The notes: generated from the sequence alone by a model not told the origin. A stretch of DNA of 10,494 nt from Solimonas sp966252075 (GCA_966252075.1 CBINNP010000121.1:1-10494); one strand, 5' to 3'. Shown: positions 1 through 8,447, numbered from the stretch's first letter. Program-made: numbers and translations.

Positions 1-105
1 ACCCCGCCGGCTGCGCGGCGGGGCCCCTGCTCATCCGCTCGCGCCGATACCGCGGGGTGAAGTAGCAGGGGCAGACGGGCGGCGGCCCTTCCCAAGACCT
101 GAACG
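1..105. repeat. Hairpin-bearing direct repeat, copy 1
   Basis: This copy is nearly identical to 159-261; they differ by substitutions and a 2-nt length change, mostly in the 3' half. It opens with a perfect 8-bp stem (2-9 pairing with 16-23, loop 10-15). A second inverted pair follows, CCCCTGCT at 24-31 with AGCAGGGG at 64-71, enclosing about 32 nt. The unit ends near CCAAGACCTGAACG. The window edge may cut the left end. The stems suggest a REP/BIME-like intergenic element or a structured RNA, but which one cannot be settled here. The short reading frames through it look like composition artefacts. Confidence 0.75.
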
Positions 106-158
106 GACCGGACTCGCGGCGCCTTCGATCCCGCGATCCATCGCCGCTCGCGGGTCGC

Positions 159-261
159 ACCCCGCCGGCTGCGCGGCGGGGCCCCTGCTCATCCGCTCGC
201 GCCGATACCGCGGTGGCAAGTAGCAGAGGCAGACAAGCGTGCTCTGCCCAAGACCTGAACG
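159..261. repeat. Hairpin-bearing direct repeat, copy 2
   Basis: This is the second copy of the unit at 1-105. The first stem is fully kept (160-167 with 174-181). The outer pair, 182-189 with 222-229, carries one mismatch because the right arm reads AGCAGAGG instead of AGCAGGGG. The segment between the copies (about 106-158) is not repeated. The copy ends about 25 nt before the terminator palindrome at 287, so it lies beyond the end of the minus-strand gene at 341-736. Confidence 0.75.
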
Positions 262-286
262 ATGCGTGGTGCGCGGTGCCATAAAT

Positions 287-316
287 GACAAAGCCTCCGG
301 ATCCGGAGGCTTTGTC
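287..316 (-). terminator. Rho-independent terminator, perfect 30-bp palindrome
   Basis: The whole segment equals its own reverse complement. Its arms read GACAAAGCCTCCG and CGGAGGCTTTGTC around GATC. Read on the minus strand it begins 24 nt past the stop of the gene at 341-736: the GC-rich core GCCTCCG/CGGAGGC is followed by TTTGTCATTTAT. On the plus strand the core is followed by TTTGTCGTTCTAAT, so it could work in both directions and insulate the minus-strand block from whatever lies to the left. Confidence 0.85.
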
Positions 317-340
317 GTTCTAATGCGTTGGCGCTCGAGT

Positions 341-736
341 TCAGCGTCCGCCGCGCTTGCGCAGCACCGACCAGTCGGACTTGGCGTCGGCGCGGTAGAT
401 GTTCTGCGCGTCGGCCGAGAGATACAGGTTGTTCCAGTATGCGGTGCTCATCTGCTGCGGCTGGGCCGGTGTCTTCTGGTCGAGCAGCGCCGCGCATTCC
501 TCGATGGTCTTGGCCGGCGTCGAGCTCCAGTCGTTGCCGATCTTCAGCTGGCACGGCGGCGGCGGCGCCTCGATGATGGACTTGGGCTCGTAGTACTCCG
601 AGGCGATGGTCTTGGTCGGCGCGACGATGTCGTCGCTGGGTGCCGGTGCCAGCCGCTTCGGCGCATCGGCAGCGCCGGCCAGCGCGGGTAGCAGCAGGCC
701 GAGGCAGAGGGCGGTGTTGAGGGCGGTGAGGCGCAT
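341..736 (-). CDS. Small exported protein with one Cys/Trp module
   Basis: 131 aa, family not recognised. Residues 1-22 form a signal peptide (hydrophobic core CLGLLLPALAGA, likely cleavage before AD), which is why the ATG at 736 is chosen. An ATG ten codons earlier (766) would bury the signal, and it overlaps a possible -10 box, TAAGAT, at 770-765 on the minus strand. After a Pro-rich stretch (about 25-60) comes a compact module: C62, W70, E80-C81, W101, Y114-R115, W122, L125. The same pattern occurs twice in the larger protein encoded just upstream (871-1995), with identical 8-, 19- and 13-residue spacings, so the two genes are probably related by duplication. The two Cys residues could form a disulfide in the periplasm, which is inference. 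No catalytic motif is visible, so it may be structural or a binding domain. A strong terminator follows at 287-316. Confidence 0.75.
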   Translation of the reverse strand: MRLTALNTALCLGLLLPALAGAADAPKRLAPAPSDDIVAPTKTIASEYYEPKSIIEAPPPPCQLKIGNDWSSTPAKTIEECAALLDQKTPAQPQQMSTAYWNNLYLSADAQNIYRADAKSDWSVLRKRGGR

Positions 737-832
737 GGCGGTTCCGGGGCAAGAGGATGGCGTCATCTTAGACGCACATGATGAAGATGCGATGCCGGTT
801 CGACTGCGGACGGATCGCGAAGATCGGCCCGC

Positions 833-850
833 GGCCGACGTTCGTCGGCC
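833..850 (-). terminator. Hairpin after the two-module gene, possible weak terminator
   Basis: GGCCGACG pairs perfectly with CGTCGGCC across a 2-nt centre, about 20 nt past the stop of the minus-strand gene at 871-1995. No clear T-run follows on the minus strand, so intrinsic termination is doubtful. It may slow read-through or protect the 3' end. It occupies the 134-nt gap before the next gene, which may have its own promoter (TAAGAT at 770-765). Confidence 0.3.
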
Positions 851-870
851 CGGTGTGTGCGCCCGGGGGC

Positions 871-1995
871 TCAGGGTGCCGCGCGGTCGCGCAGCTTGAC
901 CCAGGCGTTGCCGTCGACCGAGCGGTAGATCGCGGTGCGATCGGCGATCAGGAAGGTGCCGCCCCAGTAACCGTGCTTGAGGCCGTTGGCGTCGTACTCG
1001 CCCGAGGCGGTGCCGGCCAGCGCATCGACGCAGGCCTCGAAGCTGGTCTGGTCGAGCGACTGCCAGCGGCGGCCGATGCGCAGATCGCAGGACGCCAGCG
1101 AGCCGACCGTGGCCGGCGTGGCGGTCTTGGCCGATGGTGCGGCGGGTGCCGGCGGCGGCACCAGCGCGACGTTGTTGGCGGCCTGCGTGACCACGGTCGG
1201 CGAGGCCGGCGGCGCGCTTGGAACCGCCGCGCTGGCGGCGCGGCGTGCCTCATCCTGCTGGCGCTTGGCTTCGGCGAGCGCCAGCTTGTCGACTGCCGGA
1301 GCCGGAGCCGGAGCCGCGACCGGGGCAGGTACCGCTGCCGGCTGGGCGGCTTCGGTCGTTGCCGCGAGCGGCACTGCCGGCGGCGCGGCGGGCTCGACCA
1401 CTGCGACGGCCGCCGGCGCCGGCGTCTTGCGGGCCGGCTCGTTCTTCTTGTTGGCGCTCTTGGCCGGCGATGTCGCCTTAGGCTGGGTGGCGGCCGGCGG
1501 CGTCGGTACGACGACAGCCGCTGCAGGCGGCGTGGCGATCACCGGCTCAGCCGGCGGCGGTACCGCGGGCTTGGCGGTTTCCAGCTTCCTGGCGGGCGCC
1601 GGCGTGACGGGCGCCGGGGCGACGGGCGGCACCGGCTCGCTGGACGCGGGGCCCGGCGCCGGGGCGACGGCGGCGACAGCCGGTGCCGGCGGCGGCGGAA
1701 TCGAGCTGGCCGGCAGCGGCGTCCAGCGGCGGCCGCCGTTGTCGGAACGGAAGTAGCCCTGGTCGCTGGCCGCCAGCGGCGTGTCACCCCAGAAGCCGAA
1801 GCGCAGTTCGGAGCCGTCCTGCGCCGATTCGGTGGCGGCGATCAGCCGCAGGCACTCGCCCATGCCCATTTCGCCGACCGGCTGCCACTGCTGCGCGCGA
1901 AACAGCTTGCATACCTCGACGCCGCTCGCGGCGTCGGCGGCAGTGCTCAGCAGGCTTCCGGCGAGGGCGAAACAAGCAAAGCGAAACAAGCTCAT
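871..1995 (-). CDS. Exported protein: two Cys/Trp modules joined by a Pro/Ala linker
   Basis: 374 aa, family not recognised. The start has a good ribosome site, AGGAAGAG, 5 nt upstream. Residues 1-23 are a signal peptide (LAGSLLSTAADA). Module 1 (about 27-94) has C29, W37, E47-C48, W69, F82-R83, W91 and L94. Module 2 (about 301-368) has C303, W311, C322, W344, Y357-R358, W365 and L368. Both share the C-x18-C and W-x12-[FY]R spacing with the protein at 341-736. Between them lie about 200 residues dominated by Pro, Ala and Val, with a short charged helix-like piece (236-253, KLALAEAKRQQDEARR). The DNA there includes a GCCGGA hexamer repeated at 1295-1316. Long Pro/Ala linkers are common in periplasm-spanning or cell-wall proteins, so a two-headed envelope or adaptor protein is a guess. 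The linker is low complexity, so its length may vary between strains. Confidence 0.8.
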   Translation of the reverse strand: MSLFRFACFALAGSLLSTAADAASGVEVCKLFRAQQWQPVGEMGMGECLRLIAATESAQDGSELRFGFWGDTPLAASDQGYFRSDNGGRRWTPLPASSIPPPPAPAVAAVAPAPGPASSEPVPPVAPAPVTPAPARKLETAKPAVPPPAEPVIATPPAAAVVVPTPPAATQPKATSPAKSANKKNEPARKTPAPAAVAVVEPAAPPAVPLAATTEAAQPAAVPAPVAAPAPAPAVDKLALAEAKRQQDEARRAASAAVPSAPPASPTVVTQAANNVALVPPPAPAAPSAKTATPATVGSLASCDLRIGRRWQSLDQTSFEACVDALAGTASGEYDANGLKHGYWGGTFLIADRTAIYRSVDGNAWVKLRDRAAP

Positions 1996-2042
1996 AGCGG
2001 CTCTTCCTAAAAATGACCGCGCATCATAGCCAACTGTGAGTT

Positions 2043-2058
2043 TGTGATCGGAATCACG
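2043..2058 (-). promoter_or_regulatory. CRP/Clp-like operator upstream of the two-module gene
   Basis: TGTGA-N6-TCACG, which reads CGTGA-N6-TCACA on the minus strand, differs by one base from the CRP-family consensus TGTGA-N6-TCACA. It sits in the 87-nt gap between the response-regulator gene and the gene starting at 1995. A possible -10 box TATGAT lies at 2028-2023 on the minus strand. With a start near 2016 the site would be centred about 35 nt upstream, close to but not exactly the class II activator position. No convincing -35 box is visible, which would fit an activator-dependent promoter. Confidence 0.4.
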
Positions 2059-2082
2059 CGCCGGACGGCGATCAGCGTCTGT

Positions 2083-3012
2083 TCAGGTTGTTTTTCCGCG
2101 CAGACGCGACATCAGTCCGGCGATGCGGTTGGCCAGTCCGGTGTCGGCACGCTCGCGTGACAGTTCGACCGCATGCGCATGGCGCAAGACCGGTGCGCCA
2201 CGCAGCTGACGATGGTGACGCAGGGCGCTGGCCAGGCTCATGCCGAAGGCGCCGCGGCGCAGCGGCTTGGGCAGCAGGCGATAGACCTGGGCCTGATTGA
2301 TCAGGCCGATGAACGCCGAGACGTCGTCGAACGGCGTCAGGACGATCGTCACGATCTCGGGGCGCTGGGCCTTCAGCGGCTTGAGCAGGCTGCCCAGATT
2401 CTCGCCGCGCACTGCCATTTCCGAGACGACCACGCCGACCGGATGCCGCTCCAGCGCCGCCAGCGCCTCGTCGATGCCGCGCGCCCAGATTGCCTGCGGC
2501 GCCGGCGCACCCGGCAGGCCGCCCAGGGTGTGCACCACCGATTCGTAGACTTCGGCGTCGTCGTCGATGACCAGGACCGCTTCGGCGGCGTCCGGCGCGG
2601 CGACGGCAGGCTGCGGCGCCGGCGCGTCGGCGGCGAACAGGGAGCCGGCGATCTCCGCCGCCTGGCGCACCGTGTTGCTCAGCTCGGCCGCGTCCCAGGG
2701 CTTGGTGACGAAGCGGAAGATCTCGCCCTCGTTGACGGAGGCGACCACCGCGTCGAGTTCGGAATAGCCGGTCAGCAGGATGCGCATCGTCTGCGGCGAG
2801 CGCTCGCGCACCTGGCGCAGCAGCTCGGCGCCGCGCATCTGCGGCATGCGCTGGTCACTGACCACGACGTGCACGCGCGAGCTGGCGACGGCCCGCAATG
2901 CGGCGCCGCAGTCGGTGGTCACCATCAGCTCGTAGCGGCCGCGGAACAGCATCGACAGCGAGCGCAGGATGCGCTCCTCGTCATCGACCAGCAGCAGGCG
3001 CGGCTTGCTCAC
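2083..3012 (-). CDS. Response regulator with two receiver domains, the second degenerate
   Basis: 309 aa, with a GTG start that overlaps the kinase stop codon by 4 nt, so translation is probably coupled. Receiver 1 (about 4-120) is complete: acidic pair D10/D11, phosphoacceptor D53 (SDQRMP), T81 and K104 (TKPW). After an Ala/Pro linker (127-143) comes receiver 2 (about 145-262), with D150/D151/D152, T226 and K249 (PKP). At the phosphoacceptor position it has E198 (VVVSEMAV). Glu there can mimic phospho-Asp in some regulators, so this half may be fixed in one state or serve as a docking surface. No DNA-binding, GGDEF, EAL or HD-GYP domain follows; the last ~50 residues are short and basic. It most likely acts through protein contacts or phosphotransfer. 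The partner kinase is the upstream gene. Confidence 0.88.
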   Translation of the reverse strand: MSKPRLLLVDDEERILRSLSMLFRGRYELMVTTDCGAALRAVASSRVHVVVSDQRMPQMRGAELLRQVRERSPQTMRILLTGYSELDAVVASVNEGEIFRFVTKPWDAAELSNTVRQAAEIAGSLFAADAPAPQPAVAAPDAAEAVLVIDDDAEVYESVVHTLGGLPGAPAPQAIWARGIDEALAALERHPVGVVVSEMAVRGENLGSLLKPLKAQRPEIVTIVLTPFDDVSAFIGLINQAQVYRLLPKPLRRGAFGMSLASALRHHRQLRGAPVLRHAHAVELSRERADTGLANRIAGLMSRLRGKTT

Positions 3013-4325
3013 GCCGGCTTCTCCGTCACGCCCTCGCGCGGTAGGGCGACGACGAACTTGGTACCGCGGCCGACTTCGGAGACCACGTGCAGGCTGCCGC
3101 CATGCGCCTGCACGATCTGGTGCGCGATCGACAGGCCCAGGCCGGTGCCTTGGCCGACCGGCTTGGTGGTGAAGAACGGGTCGAAGATCTTCTGCAGATG
3201 CTCGGGCGCGATACCGCGGCCGTTGTCCTGCACGTGCACGAGCACGCGGCGAGCGTCGGCCTCGGTTTTCAGCAGCAGGCGGCCACCTTGCTCGGCCACG
3301 GCCTGCGCGGCGTTGGTGATCAGGTTGAGAAGCACCTGATTGATCTGCGAAGGCGAGCAGCGCACCGGCGGCAGCTCGCCGTAGCGCTTGATCACCTGCA
3401 GGCGATGCCGGATCGCGTTGTTGGCGATCACCAGCGTCTGGTCAAGGCAATCGTTGAGCGAGACCTCTGCAGTACGGGAGAGATCAAGGCGGGCGAAGTT
3501 GCGCAGGTTGACGACCAGGTCACGGATCTGGTCGACACCATGCAGCGTGTCGCGAAACAGGGCTCGAGTGTCGGCCAGCAATGCCGGTTCCTCGAATCCC
3601 GGCGGCAGATCGGCGCAGCGGGTCAGCTGGGCAGTGATGGCATGTTCGTCGATCGCGTCGGCCAGCAGCATCTGCTGCAGCTTCAGGTGCTCGCCGAGCG
3701 CGGCGACGCCCTCCTCGAACAGCTCGCGGACGACCTCGACATTGTTGCGGACGTAGCCGAGCGGCGTGTTGATCTCGTGCGCGACACCCGCGACCATCTG
3801 GCCCAGCGACGCCATCTTCTCCGATTGCACGAGCTGTGCCTGCGAGCCCTGCAACTGGCGGAAGGCGTCGTCGACGCGGCGCTGCAGCGCCGACATCAGG
3901 TCGATCACCACGCCCATGCCGGCATAGCGACCGCCATCCTCGATCACGAAATCCTCCGTCACCGGCGCGCCTAGCTTGGCGGCGACGTCGCGCGCCGCCA
4001 CTTCCAGCGACATGTCGACGGCAACACGCAGCGGCGCCGCATTCATGATCGCAGTCACCGGCCGGCTGCCGAACAGCTCGCGGCCGAAGCGGCGCAGGAA
4101 GATGTCGTTCAGCCCGTGGCGGCTGATGGTGCCGACGGCACGGCCGTTGCCATCGACGATGGGAAGGCACAGCAGGCGGGCGTGTCGCGGATCGAGCAGA
4201 GCGTCGGCGGCGTCGCTGACACTGGCGCTCAGCGGCAGCGCTTGTACGTGCAGCAGCAGCCCGGCGATCCGGTCGGTGCCGGAGCGAGGCGGAGCGGCAG
4301 TGAAGGGTGGGGTGGCGACGGTCAT
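3009..4325 (-). CDS. Soluble sensor histidine kinase with CBS-like N-terminus
   Basis: 438 aa. The frame is open farther upstream into rlmKL, but the ATG at 4325 is where family-like sequence begins, 49 nt past the rlmKL stop. Residues about 20-148 resemble a pair of CBS modules (CLPIVDGNGRAVGTIS; later MNAAPLRV and FVIEDGGRYAGMGVVIDLM). A short coiled segment (149-170) leads to the dimerisation/phosphotransfer domain with phosphorylatable H183 (GVAHEINTPLG). The ATPase domain carries the N box (N334/N338), G1 (D367-N-G-R-G371), F box (FDPFFTTKP, 381-389) and G2 (GQGTGLGLS, 391-399). No membrane segment or signal peptide is visible, so it should sense a cytoplasmic ligand. CBS domains often bind adenine nucleotides, which makes energy state a candidate signal by inference. 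The target is the adjoining two-receiver protein. No clear Shine-Dalgarno is present, and the start codon lies in a strong inverted repeat (4321-4356). Confidence 0.88.
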   Translation of the reverse strand: MTVATPPFTAAPPRSGTDRIAGLLLHVQALPLSASVSDAADALLDPRHARLLCLPIVDGNGRAVGTISRHGLNDIFLRRFGRELFGSRPVTAIMNAAPLRVAVDMSLEVAARDVAAKLGAPVTEDFVIEDGGRYAGMGVVIDLMSALQRRVDDAFRQLQGSQAQLVQSEKMASLGQMVAGVAHEINTPLGYVRNNVEVVRELFEEGVAALGEHLKLQQMLLADAIDEHAITAQLTRCADLPPGFEEPALLADTRALFRDTLHGVDQIRDLVVNLRNFARLDLSRTAEVSLNDCLDQTLVIANNAIRHRLQVIKRYGELPPVRCSPSQINQVLLNLITNAAQAVAEQGGRLLLKTEADARRVLVHVQDNGRGIAPEHLQKIFDPFFTTKPVGQGTGLGLSIAHQIVQAHGGSLHVVSEVGRGTKFVVALPREGVTEKPA

Positions 4326-4356
4326 CGGCGCGCGGAGCCTAGGCCGCGCCGATGAC
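4321..4356 (-). promoter_or_regulatory. 12-bp inverted repeat enclosing the kinase start codon
   Basis: GTCATCGGCGCG (4321-4332) and CGCGCCGATGAC (4345-4356) are perfect reverse complements around a 12-nt centre that itself contains GCCTAGGC. On the minus-strand transcript the 3' arm holds the kinase AUG (4325-4323), so the folded RNA would hide it. No U-run follows, which argues against a terminator. It could be a translational switch, an operator for a dimeric protein, or a processing site that separates rlmKL from the kinase mRNA. Confidence 0.55.
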
Positions 4357-4374
4357 GCTTTCTTTGCAGAATCG

Positions 4375-6723
<2,349 letters not shown>

Positions 6724-6759
6724 GCGCGTATTGTCCCAGACGTCGCTGCCGCTGTCTGG

Positions 6760-6802
6760 TCGGATGTGTCCGACCGGATGTGTCCGGCCAGGGTGTCTGG
6801 CC
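6760..6802 (-). other. Three consecutive small stem-loops before rlmKL
   Basis: On the minus strand, from upstream to downstream: GGCCAG-ACACC-CTGGCC (6802-6786), CCGGA-CACA-TCCGG (6787-6774) and TCGGA-CACA-TCCGA (6773-6760). The last two share loop and core but differ by a matched change at the outer pair (C-G to T-A). They start about 10 nt past the PilZ gene stop and end about 36 nt before the rlmKL start. No T-run is seen, so they are more likely RNA structures or a repeated protein-binding site than terminators. Confidence 0.5.
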
Positions 6803-6811
6803 GGCGCCGGC

Positions 6812-7543
6812 TCAGGCCTCGACTTGGGCGGCGCGGATCAGCTGACGTTCGATGCGCAGCATCGCCGCGGCGAGGCGGTCGAGCTGCTGCGGCTGCAACT
6901 CGGCGAAATACAGGCCCAGCCGCAGCCGCTCGCCATGCGGCGTGCGCGAGCGCACCTCGGCGACCAGCGGCACGCTGGCGCCGGGCAGTTCCACGCTCAT
7001 GTGCAGGCGGTCGCCGACTTGCAGCGCCGGCTTGCTGGCAACCAGCGCACCCGCGCCTTGCAGCGAGATGTCCACCAGGCTCAGGCCCAGCGCGCCCTGG
7101 GGCGCGATCGCCGGGCTGTGGCGCAGGTTGAGCGCGCCCGGCAGCGGCAGCCGATACGCACCGCGACGCTCGCGCAGCCGCATGGTTTCCGGGAAGCGCA
7201 GCGCCAGCGCCGGGGCGCCGTCGAACGACACCACGCCTTCGACCTCAGCGCTGAACACCAGCTCGGCACCGTCGAGCCGCGAGCGCAGCCGCAGCACGGC
7301 GCCGGGCGACAGCTCGAAGGAGGGCTCCGGACGCAGGGCGTCGACGACGAAGCGGCGCCGTGCGGCGTCGACCGCCAACACCACGGTCATTCGCGCATCG
7401 GCCTCGCCGCTGCGGCGGGTCGAGATCAGGCTGTGGTGGCGACACAGCCGGCGCAGCTGCGCCTCGATTTCCCGGCCGCGCAGCAGTTCCTCGCCGGGCA
7501 GCGGTGCGGCGTCATCGATCCCCTCGGCAGCGGCCATCGACAT
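6812..7543 (-). CDS. flgZ: PilZ-domain c-di-GMP flagellar brake protein (YcgR/FlgZ-like)
   Basis: 243 aa from the ATG at 7543; a second ATG two codons later (7537) is equally possible, as neither has a strong ribosome site. The frame is open farther upstream, but that part overlaps flgN out of frame. Residues about 15-120 are a YcgR-N-like beta domain (GEELLRGREIEAQLRRL start). The PilZ domain follows with the c-di-GMP signature R127-x3-R131 (RRGAYR) and D158-x-S160-x2-G163 (DISLQG), then the conserved LGLYFAEL near 208-216. In Pseudomonas and enterobacteria such proteins bind c-di-GMP and slow or bias the flagellar motor. The position right after flgN, 23 nt downstream, matches the flgM-flgN-flgZ order of Pseudomonas, supporting the FlgZ role. 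It is probably co-transcribed from the FliA-type promoter before flgM. Confidence 0.88.
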   Translation of the reverse strand: MSMAAAEGIDDAAPLPGEELLRGREIEAQLRRLCRHHSLISTRRSGEADARMTVVLAVDAARRRFVVDALRPEPSFELSPGAVLRLRSRLDGAELVFSAEVEGVVSFDGAPALALRFPETMRLRERRGAYRLPLPGALNLRHSPAIAPQGALGLSLVDISLQGAGALVASKPALQVGDRLHMSVELPGASVPLVAEVRSRTPHGERLRLGLYFAELQPQQLDRLAAAMLRIERQLIRAAQVEA

Positions 7544-7566
7544 GAATCTCTGCGCAGGTTCGGATT

Positions 7567-8061
7567 TCAGGCCGCGCCGAAGCGCCGGCCGGCGAGGCCC
7601 AGGCCCGGGCGGCCGGCGCGGCCGTAGAGCTCGGGTGCATCGGCCGGACGCAGCGCGCGCAGCGTCTGGCGCAGCTGCGATTCGCGCGCGGCGAGCAGCA
7701 GCGCGTTGCTCTGGTTGGCGTCCTGGCATTGCCCGGCGAGCTGGCGCAGGCCGCGCCACAGCGCGCCGACCGCGCCGGTCGGCAGCCGTGCCAGCAGCGC
7801 CTCCAGCTCATGGCCGCCGCGCAGACGGTTCATCGTCGCGCCGAGCTGCTGCAGCGTTCCAGCGGCGCTGGCCTTGGCCTGGGTGATGCGTTCCAGCCGC
7901 TCGACGTCAGAGCCGAGCAGTGCGTTGTGTTCCTCGCGCAGCACATCGAGCAGCAGCGTCGCGCAGTCGTGCTGGGCCTGCAGGTTGGCCTGCAACTGCT
8001 GGCCGAGGACCTGAGGGGCGGCGGGGGTGGCGTCCGGGTTCGCAGGACGGGTCTGGCTCAT
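7567..8061 (-). CDS. flgN: Flagellar export chaperone FlgN
   Basis: 164 aa. The ATG at 8061 is chosen because it overlaps the flgM stop (ATGA) and has GGGAG 5 nt upstream. An in-frame ATG four codons earlier would lie inside flgM without such a site. The protein is mostly helical and rich in Leu, Ala and Gln (for example TLLLDVLREEHNALLGSDVERL), as in FlgN, the cytoplasmic chaperone for the hook-filament junction proteins FlgK and FlgL. A Gly/Arg-rich tail (about 145-164) follows the helices. Identification rests on size, the EEHNALLGSD-type helix and the position between flgM and the PilZ gene; sequence conservation in this family is low. FlgN also influences flgM translation in Salmonella; whether that happens here is unknown. 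Confidence 0.85.
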   Translation of the reverse strand: MSQTRPANPDATPAAPQVLGQQLQANLQAQHDCATLLLDVLREEHNALLGSDVERLERITQAKASAAGTLQQLGATMNRLRGGHELEALLARLPTGAVGALWRGLRQLAGQCQDANQSNALLLAARESQLRQTLRALRPADAPELYGRAGRPGLGLAGRRFGAA

Positions 8062-8390
8062 GACAGCTCCCATTCGGTCTTCAGCAATTTGGCGGCGATG
8101 GCCTCGGCGTCGATCTGGTAGCGGCCCTCGGCCAGCTCGCGGCGGACGCTGTCGACCCGGTCCATGTCGATATCCGGCGCGGCGGCCGCGGCGGCGGCGG
8201 CCTGCTGCAGCAGTCGCGCGTCTTCGGTCAGGCTGACGGCATCACCGCGCGCCGCCATCGGCGCGCCGGCGCTGCCGGTCGCGGCGCTGCGGCCGACGGC
8301 GATCGGGCGTTCGATCGGCGTGTCGGAGGGCTTGCCGGAGATCTTGCCGGGGACATTGATGTTCATCGTCGGGCCTGCGCAGGAAAGCAT
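8058..8390 (-). CDS. flgM: Anti-sigma-28 factor FlgM
   Basis: 110 aa from the ATG at 8390, or 102 aa from the ATG at 8366. FlgM binds FliA (sigma-28) in the cytoplasm and is exported through the hook-basal body once that is complete, releasing FliA. The C-terminal FliA-binding segment is clear (RVDSVRRELAEGRYQIDAEA, then IAAKLLKTE). The middle is low complexity, with a run of eight Ala (QQAAAAAAAAPD), consistent with an unfolded export substrate. The start is ambiguous. The outer ATG has a textbook AAGGAGG 5 nt upstream, but the inner one gives the family-like N-terminus MNINVPGKISG. The AAGGAGG overlaps the -10 of a FliA-type promoter (8401-8427), so transcripts from that promoter would lack most of it and may use the inner start. 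The gene ends in a 4-nt overlap with flgN. Confidence 0.92.
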   Translation of the reverse strand: MLSCAGPTMNINVPGKISGKPSDTPIERPIAVGRSAATGSAGAPMAARGDAVSLTEDARLLQQAAAAAAAAPDIDMDRVDSVRRELAEGRYQIDAEAIAAKLLKTEWELS

Positions 8391-8400
8391 GTCTGCCTCC

Positions 8401-8427
8401 TTAGCGGCCGGCCGCGGCGGAACTTGA
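8401..8427 (-). promoter_or_regulatory. FliA (sigma-28) promoter for flgM-flgN-flgZ
   Basis: TCAAGTTC-N11-GCCGCTAA on the minus strand, against the enterobacterial consensus TAAAGTTT-N11-GCCGATAA. The spacer is exact, the -10 has one mismatch, and TCAAG is the usual -35 core in Pseudomonas-type FliA promoters. It lies in the 57-nt flgA-flgM gap. The spacer and -10 contain the perfect palindrome GCGGCCGGCCGC (8415-8404). Transcription should start near 8395, just before the outer flgM ATG. Confidence 0.75.
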
Positions 8428-8447
8428 GGCGCGGGCTTGCGGCCGCC

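Noticed and set aside
1..261. Possible CRISPR array
   Set aside because: There are only two long (~104 bp) repeats with no short repeat/spacer regularity, and no cas genes.
778..2010. A 410-codon plus-strand frame rich in Arg and Gly
   Set aside because: It mirrors the Pro/Ala linker of the exported protein on the other strand, which has a signal peptide, a ribosome site and repeated modules.
6760..6790. CsrA/RsmA-like GGATGT motifs in hairpins
   Set aside because: The GGATGT reads only on the plus strand, while the genes here are transcribed from the minus strand, so the mRNA would not carry it.
7544..7759. Upstream extension of the PilZ frame
   Set aside because: It overlaps flgN out of frame and is Arg/Ala-rich. 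The ATG at 7543 follows flgN by 23 nt and starts the recognisable protein.
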